Assembly: GCA_038373865.1 (NCBI GenBank)
Contig: JAXGGA010001036.1
Coordinates: 62,001-126,000 of the forward strand
Source: Uloborus plumipes
Lineage: Eukaryota; Arthropoda; Arachnida; Araneae; Uloboridae
Reading direction: 5' to 3'
DNA length: 64,000 nt
In this document: piece by piece, positions 60,601 through 64,000 of the stretch
Position numbering within the stretch: the stretch's first letter is position 1
Layout: every line of letters starts with the position of its first letter
Notes under the pieces: generated by a model
What the model saw: only the letters and a program-made list of their open reading frames with translations
Told to the model about the DNA's origin: nothing
Databases searched by the model: none
Position numbers and translations under genes: made by a program

Positions 60601-61019
60601 ATGCATATTTTGTTGAAAAAAAATACAACAACAAAAACTATGCATGAAAATAACACCATCAAAAAGAAACCTATTTTGATTAAAAAAAAATCTGTTCTTT
60701 CTAATGGTACTAAGGAAAAGAAGATTGAAAGTGACAAGCTTCAGCTATGACGCATTAAAAATCCGCAATTTTTCACGTGAAGGTCACCTAGGCTGACAAA
60801 ATATTTTATAAAATCAATATATAAGCTTTGCAACTGTAACCAGTTTAAAAAAAAGTCCTTTGACAATATATCAAACTTTGATTTTATATATATAGATATA
60901 TGGCTGAAGTACACTATTTTACTGTTACGCAGGTGCCATGTCTGCTCTAAGAATGTTTGGACCAGTTCTTGGATTTCTGTTGTCCTCTTTTTGTCTAAAG
61001 TATTATGAAGATCCTTTTT
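42696..61019 (+). CDS. Solute carrier organic anion transporter (OATP/SLCO family), 5' two exons, gene continues beyond window
   Basis: Plasma-membrane 12-helix transporter for organic anions such as hormones, conjugates and drugs. Exon 1 is 42696-43329 (211 codons + 1 nt, donor GTAGGT) and exon 2 is 60933-61019 (acceptor TACGCAG, donor GTAAGT); phases agree. The start follows CAAAATGG. Residues 23-34 carry the family's CGVGCFKPNWLQ motif before helix 1 (about 41-63). Helix 2 is about 78-99, the intracellular loop GSKGHKPR is at 100-107 (conserved GHKPR), helix 3 about 108-130 and helix 4 about 171-195. A Cys-bearing loop lies between helices 3 and 4 (residues 131-170). GAPYLDDNV at 194-202 is typical. 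Exon 2 gives MSALRMFGPVLGFLLSSFCL (helix 5). The OATP signature near helix 6 and the Kazal-like loop are not in the window, so no paralogue number is assigned. The 17.6-kb intron is crowded with transposons. The junction residue Cys212 comes from a phase-1 split codon. Confidence 0.92.
43330..46017. other. Start of the long OATP intron, no gene recognised
   Basis: AT-rich intron. It contains a short (AAT)n microsatellite (43710-43729). A lone hAT-like end CAGTGGTGCTCAATCTTTTC lies at 44565, and a GC-richer stretch near 44866-44910 (GCGGGCCAGATGTGGCCCAC) is probably from the same decayed element. A tRNA B-box-like word, GGTTCGATCCC, sits at 44319 without a convincing A box. Open frames show no family motif. 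Confidence 0.5.
46018..46200. mobile_element. Possible piggyBac-like MITE, right end decayed
   Basis: The left end is TTAACCCTTTATGCCCC, the TTAA target followed by the CCCTTT start typical of piggyBac-like repeats. Near 46179 the inverted GGGGCATAAGGCG is similar to the expected GGGGCATAAAGGG, but the closing TTAA is missing. Internal GACGGGACT/AGTCCCG forms a short hairpin. No coding capacity. Confidence 0.5.
48181..48890 (+). pseudogene. Broken C-terminal part of a pogo/Tigger-like transposase
   Basis: Frame beginning at 48181 reads NHPDKGITIYEVGNMFNAAF, a stop, then RAALVETAVNMFTKTGIFPY and NP. After a one-base shift, DVFPEYIFASSLPTDHPLLD follows. The (F)RKTGI-P-NP...VF...TD(R/H)PL pattern is the conserved tail of pogo-group DDE transposases. 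From about 48611 the linker SPKDILPPPGVIGPRPQN and a TRSPYKLELEEEEREKKKKE stretch follow, as in insect pogo proteins that end in a PHD finger. At least three stops or shifts. The catalytic core is absent, so this is dead coding sequence. Confidence 0.7.
48919..49550. repeat. Four 157-bp direct repeats forming an extended element end
   Basis: Units begin TGTCG(C/A)AACTAATT at 48919, 49076, 49233 and 49390, an exact 157-bp spacing each time. Each holds GATGTTAGTA, a GTACAC or TACACT word, AAGTCCCGACC, a C-rich tract and ACATTGC(A/G)A(A/G)AGC. A fifth, truncated start follows near 49548 (ACATCTCAAAAACTAAT). The exact spacing and moderate sequence divergence suggest array growth followed by drift. 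Confidence 0.85.
49606..51604. mobile_element. Innermost inverted-repeat element, hAT-like ends
   Basis: Bases 49606-49720 (ATATTATAAACCAGTGGTGC, then CCTCGGGCCGCAT and TCGTTGTTTTGCGAAATGTT) match 51490-51604 in reverse (AACATTTCGAAAAACAACGG, ATGTGGCCCGCGGG, GTTGAGCATCACATG). CAGTGGTGC near the end is hAT-like. The inverted match continues past the CAG into the AT-rich flank, so the true ends and any duplication are unclear. It carries a PIN-like reading frame on the - strand (50448-50802). Confidence 0.6.
50448..50802 (-). pseudogene. PIN-like domain fragment from a repeat-encoded protein
   Basis: About 118 codons open on the - strand. In order: a block PSIVFDENTVCKTQQDFLAN, LQNRKRLIEGVRTRFVAEAL, the acidic strand AEDDSDTVIVNQAI, then VVRTDTDLFVLLVALAP and an aromatic FFLKPL. 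Spaced acidic residues (DD-D, D-D) after hydrophobic strands are typical of PIN-like nuclease folds, and similar unnamed proteins are encoded by repeats in arthropod genomes (from memory). No start with a convincing upstream region; the frame ends soon after VNKQI. It lies in the centre of the innermost element and could be part of its lost enzyme. Function not established. Confidence 0.5.
52630..52839 (+). pseudogene. Degenerate PHD finger, C-terminus of the pogo-like transposase
   Basis: The frame starts SVSQGWTSSSSEDETEKDEA and continues CIFCNALYLESKSGEGSWIQ, CSSCQG, a TAG stop (52768-52770), AHEAYSKADEEDDTFLCDFC and VM, then TAA. The spacing C-x2-C ... C-x2-C ... H ... C-x2-C is a PHD zinc finger. 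The TAG stands where the conserved Trp of WAHE is expected (one base from TGG), and the following Cys is replaced by Tyr. Such fingers close many insect pogo transposases. Decayed but recent enough to read. Confidence 0.7.
53945..56515. repeat. Inverted array of about 171-bp units (5 forward, 9 reverse) bearing TGACGTCA, with inverted flanks
   Basis: The core TGACGTCATCA-AATGGCCGC-TTTTACAGGTAAATACG occurs forward at 54093, 54263, 54435, 54604 and 54774 (last copy GGACGTCA), and in reverse with TGACGTCA at 55005, 55177 (altered to TGACGTGA), 55347, 55517, 55690, 55860, 56032, 56203 and 56373. Spacing is 169-173 bp throughout. The switch point is at about 54900-54970. Outside the array the flanks are also inverted: GGGAGACACTTGATC (54057) against GATCAAGTGTCTCCTG (56404), continuing to ACCAGTGTGAAATTT / AAATTTCAGACTGGT. 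The whole is therefore an element of about 2.6 kb whose ends are tandem arrays. No coding capacity. In the OATP intron. Confidence 0.9.
58031..58930. repeat. 363-bp tandem duplication, second copy carrying a MITE
   Basis: GCCAGAAAAAGTCCCTTC appears at 58044 and 58407, and the two copies stay colinear through TGTCTTGGAAGTTTAATCATT and GACTACTTAT. Copy 2 contains about 170 extra bases (58613-58784), the MITE described separately. Copy 1 is the unfilled site. Confidence 0.85.
58613..58780. mobile_element. 168-bp MITE related to the one at 37191
   Basis: The left end GGGCCGAATTTAAGTGAAAC follows TTTA; the right end GTTTCTCTTGAATTCCTGCC is followed by TTAA (58781-58784). Internal GCGATCGC and AAGTGAATTC-GTTTCACTTG inverted words. 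It is absent from the otherwise identical copy 1 of the surrounding duplication, which shows it is a real insertion. Confidence 0.75.
59000..60012. other. OATP intron DNA, no gene recognised
   Basis: A short GAAAGAAAGATAGTTA microsatellite lies at 59069-59105. A 113-codon - strand frame at 59512-59853 has no motif I recognise and is not called as a gene. Confidence 0.45.
60013..60570. mobile_element. Truncated copy B of the GCTGCGGAGTCGGAG element
   Basis: Starts CAGGGCTGCGGAGTCGGAGG and is colinear with 5671-5940 followed directly by 7105-7403. Landmarks: GGAGGTCATTG, GTGACCTCCCAAAAAGTC, ATTTGACTCCGTACAAAA, TTATTTTAACACATTGCATT. It lacks the 1165-bp hAT insertion of copy A. A G tract of more than 12 bases lies near 60189. 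The right end is lost. Confidence 0.8.
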
Positions 61020-61795
61020 GTAAGTACATTATATATTTTTTTCTTTACGTTTGTACACTTAACTATAAGAAGAAGAGTACTTAAATTCAAGTAGCCTATA
61101 CAAAAATGTCATTAATATATTGTTAGGAATAATAATTTATGATTTAATGTTTTTGGTTAAATTATGTTGAGCCCATTATTTGCTAAAATTGATAAAAATA
61201 GAATTTGTGGAGCGTGAAATAGTACCTCTGAAGTGCGATTCGTAGAACGGAGGATAAAATTTATGCAGAGAGACAGTTTTACACATACTGCCTCATTACC
61301 AATTGTTTCATATGAAGCTATATTGATATTTCACCTAATATCGCCAAATATCGCCAAGCTGACACTGGTTGTGACATATCATTTTGGCAGTAACTTTGCC
61401 TTACTTTTGTCAAACACTCGCCAAAGTTGCTTCATTCTTGGTCATTCTCGACGATTTGAAAAGAGTTCTTTTTAGAATGTTAAGACACGTTTCCTAAGAA
61501 CTGAGCCGGTTTTACGCCCTTAGTTCTAGCTATTCAGCTGTGCTTTAAACCAAAGATACTCAACCACTAGTAAACGGAACCGGTGTCAACTTCTGTTAAG
61601 CTATTTAGCAACCAGGTCTTTGATTTTTCTGTGTCTCCCTAGAAATTTTTTTGAATTATTTATCAACGGAAAAAAAAAAGGAATTTTAGAATTTTATAAT
61701 TTTGAATTCAAATTATGCTTTTCGAAATTACTTGTTGCGAAATGTGAGTGGTGTACATCAGAGAGCACATAATCCAACTTTGCCCCTGAGTTGTC

Positions 61796-61872
61796 AAGTC
61801 GTTTTGGCTCAGTAGATTGAGCACTCGGTTACCATCAGGAAGGAATCGGGATCGAGCCTTACTAGGCGACGC
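61796..61872 (+). repeat. tRNA-derived SINE head (A and B box remnants)
   Basis: TGGCTCAGTAGATTGAGCAC resembles a pol III A box with its D-arm pairing, and GGGATCGAGCC about 35 bases on resembles a B box. The cloverleaf cannot be completed (no acceptor stem), so this is not a tRNA gene. The following sequence (ACCCCACATTGGTTACCCAC, CAGATGGTCCCAGTACCG) is probably the SINE body. It lies after OATP exon 2. Confidence 0.6.
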
Positions 61873-62854
61873 ACATTTGTACCCCACATTGGTTACCCAC
61901 AACTAAACAGATGGTCCCAGTACCGTGCCATTCAATCCTCCATGGTTTATCACGGAGAGCAAGAGAACAAAGGCTGGTGGACACGAATGTTATCAAATTG
62001 TCAATTTGAAAGAGGGACTATAATACGTTTGAGGTCTAAAAAGAAAACATATAGCAAATTGTCATTGCTGAGAAAAAGAAAAACACCTAGAACACATAAG
62101 ATTCAAGCTTTTGAATGCTTAAAAACTAGGATATACTCGCATTAGTCACTTGTTACGTTTCACTTTTTTATAACTGGCATTCTATTGTTTTATTTTCCGA
62201 AGATAATTACTTTCATTGTAAAAGCAAACTTAACGTGAAAAAACAAGCAAAATACAGTAATTGTTTATTTTTGCACTTAAAATCTTGTATGAAGTACTTT
62301 AACATCAGTAATAAAAGAAAGAAAGAAAAAAAAAATACCGGTTCGCGAGTTAAAAAGGAGTATAAATACTGCTTAAGCCGTATTCACTCTGGATAGAAAG
62401 TTGTTCTGCTGTTGTGTTTACATACTGCATTTGACTGAATATGTGGAAGAGAGATTTTGGGGTTAGTGTCTGGGTTCTGAAGATTATTCTAGAAGCTTCT
62501 ATCTATCGGGGACTTCTGAACTGCGATAGAATCATCGTACTTCTGCTCAATTCATTTTAAGAAAGCTTAAAGCAGAGTACTTCATTGGATAATTCCTAAT
62601 TTGTGCAAAGCGTTTTGTAAATAAATTGTTTTTCTCCAGCATTTCATCATTATCCCATAATGTATCAACCCTGTGCTCATAACAGTTGATATTAGGGGGA
62701 TTGAAAGTAATGTCGTTTTTTTCAAAGTAATCAATTTTTAAAAGTTTTTATTTTAAATCAACGATGTAATTGCCCTCATTATCAAGGGCGTTTTGTCTAG
62801 TTCTTGTAGTAAATTTTAAATCCCGAATAGATTTTCTAAAAAGAAAAAAAAATT

Positions 62855-63540
62855 ATATATATATATATATATATATTAGGGTGATTCAGAAATGTATGGA
62901 AAAAAATTAACTTTGTATTTTTGTGCGTCTTACCCTCTTATTTTGTGCCACTATATACACTGATTATTTGTGCAAAATTTTGGCAAAATATATTAATATT
63001 TAGAGGTCGCTCAAACGCCTTGAAATTTAGTGATATTGACAAAAACGTGATCGTAAATGATATCTATAGAAAAAAGTAGCCTTTGTATTTTTGTACGTCT
63101 TACCCTCTTATTTTGTGCCACTATATACACTGATTATTTGAGCAAAATTTTGGCAAAATATATCAATATTTAGAGGTCGCTCAAACGCCTTGAAATTTCG
63201 TGATATTGACAAAAACGTGATCGTAAATGATATCTATAGAAAAAAAGTAGCCTTTGTATTTTTGCGCGTCTTACCCTCTTATTCTGTGCCACTATATACA
63301 CTGATTATTTATGCAAAATTTTGGCAAAATATATTAATATTTAGAGGTCGCTCAAACGCCTTGAAATTTCGTGATACTGACAAAAACGTGATCGTAAATG
63401 ATATCTATAGAAAAAAGTAGCCTTTGTATTTTTATTCGTTCTACCGTCTTATTTAGGCCCTTTATATCCACTGAATTATTCGCCCAAAATTTTAGTAAAC
63501 TATATTTACATTTAGGAGTACTTCAAATTTTGTGATAGTG
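62855..63540. repeat. Tandem repeat, about 170-bp unit, three full copies plus a partial one
   Basis: After an (AT)n microsatellite (62855-62877), CTTTGTATTTTT marks unit starts at 62911, 63081, 63252 and 63422. Each unit contains CTTACCCTCTTATT, TATATACACTGATTATTT, GGTCGCTCAAACGCCTTGAA and ACAAAAACGTGATCGTAAAT. The first three are nearly identical; the fourth is diverged. An open frame across units 2-3 is a by-product of the repeat. Confidence 0.85.
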
Positions 63541-63715
63541 GCACAAATGCGAATGTAAATAATAATAATAATAAAGTTTATTGCTTTTTTATATCTCCGA
63601 AGAAAAAAAGCGTGCAATCACAAAATGAACTATATATTTGAAAAACCAATGAAATGCAGAAAAGTATGAAAAATAATCAAATACGGAAAAAATATAAAAA
63701 ACAAATTTAAATACA

Positions 63716-63807
63716 TTAACCCTAGAATACTAATCATGAGTAATTTTTACTCATCTTTCTATTTAGTATTAGCGTTAAAAAAAAACACGTTAGTATTCTA
63801 GGGTTAA
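63716..63807. mobile_element. 84-bp MITE with perfect 14-bp ends and TTAA duplication
   Basis: CCCTAGAATACTAA (63720-63733) is matched exactly by TTAGTATTCTAGGG (63790-63803), and TTAA flanks both sides. Between them ATGAGTAA-TTT-TTACTCAT (63736-63754) forms a perfect second hairpin. TTAA targets with CCC ends fit piggyBac-type MITEs. Confidence 0.85.
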
Positions 63808-64000
63808 ATATATAGTAATTCGCTCATTAATTCTTGCAATACTTTTTAAGGTTACTTTTTTGCAACTTTGAAACCTTTTCTGTGTTGTACCACTTGAAGA
63901 AAACACTGTCTTTGTTTTTCGTCGTTAGTGATAGTCTTAACAAATGCTTCAATAAGGGCCTTGCCACGCTCCCTATTGTCGTTTACAATCCTCAGTTTCT

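Larger units (their letters stand above)
61020..64000. other. OATP intron 2 to the window end
   Basis: No further OATP exon is visible. Apart from the SINE head, the tandem repeat and the TTAA MITE, the sequence is AT-rich intron. The last 150 bases (63850-64000) are somewhat less AT-rich, but no open frame with a recognisable protein could be read. Confidence 0.5.

Noticed and set aside
63190..63420. 76-codon frame
   Set aside because: It spans units of the 170-bp tandem repeat and repeats itself, so it is a by-product of the array.

Overview
The window is nuclear DNA from an animal, most likely an arthropod. It is AT-rich, its genes are split by GT-AG introns from about 70 bp to 17.6 kb, and it is loaded with DNA transposons and long oligo(G)/oligo(C) tracts. 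The three genes are metazoan and have arthropod-like sequence. Spider or another chelicerate is my impression from the poly-G/C tracts and repeat style, and is not proven. There is no bacterial, viral or CRISPR content.

Three real protein genes could be read exon by exon. (1) NDUFA13/GRIM-19, + strand, 2256-12531: 4 coding exons, complete, 148 aa, a complex I accessory subunit. (2) TFIP11/STIP, - strand, 34851-12739: 15 coding exons, complete, 830 aa, the G-patch spliceosome-disassembly factor. (3) A solute carrier organic anion transporter (SLCO/OATP), + strand, starting at 42696: two exons are visible (42696-43329 and 60933-61019), separated by a 17.6-kb intron, and the rest lies beyond the window. 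NDUFA13 and TFIP11 are convergent with only 207 bp between their stop codons, while the OATP gene is divergent from TFIP11.

Almost everything else is repeats. Several hAT elements have exact 8-bp target duplications (5940-7104, 8862-10936, 25567-27012, 39677-39778). Elements with 4-bp, TA or TTAA targets also occur. Several of these have an unusual layout in which a short phrase near the terminal repeat recurs many times inside the element (9200-10506, 24330-25214, 32743-34440, 40286-41164, 41257-42060, 47665-53152). The OATP intron holds a nest of elements inside elements: a hAT-like pair of ends (46358-53417) encloses a pogo/Tigger-type element (47665-53152) with transposase and PHD-finger remnants. 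That element is split by a third (48919-52463), which holds a fourth inverted-repeat structure with a PIN-like reading frame. The same intron contains a 14-unit array of about 171 bp in opposed orientation (53945-56515), almost every unit carrying a TGACGTCA palindrome.

The window contains its own controls: two insertions can be compared with an unfilled copy of the same host repeat elsewhere in the window (5940-7104 against 60013-60570; 58613-58780 against 58031-58393). I see no evidence for a new multi-gene system. The notable content is the transposon architecture and nesting, the inverted CRE-bearing array, and a NAGNAG splice acceptor in TFIP11.
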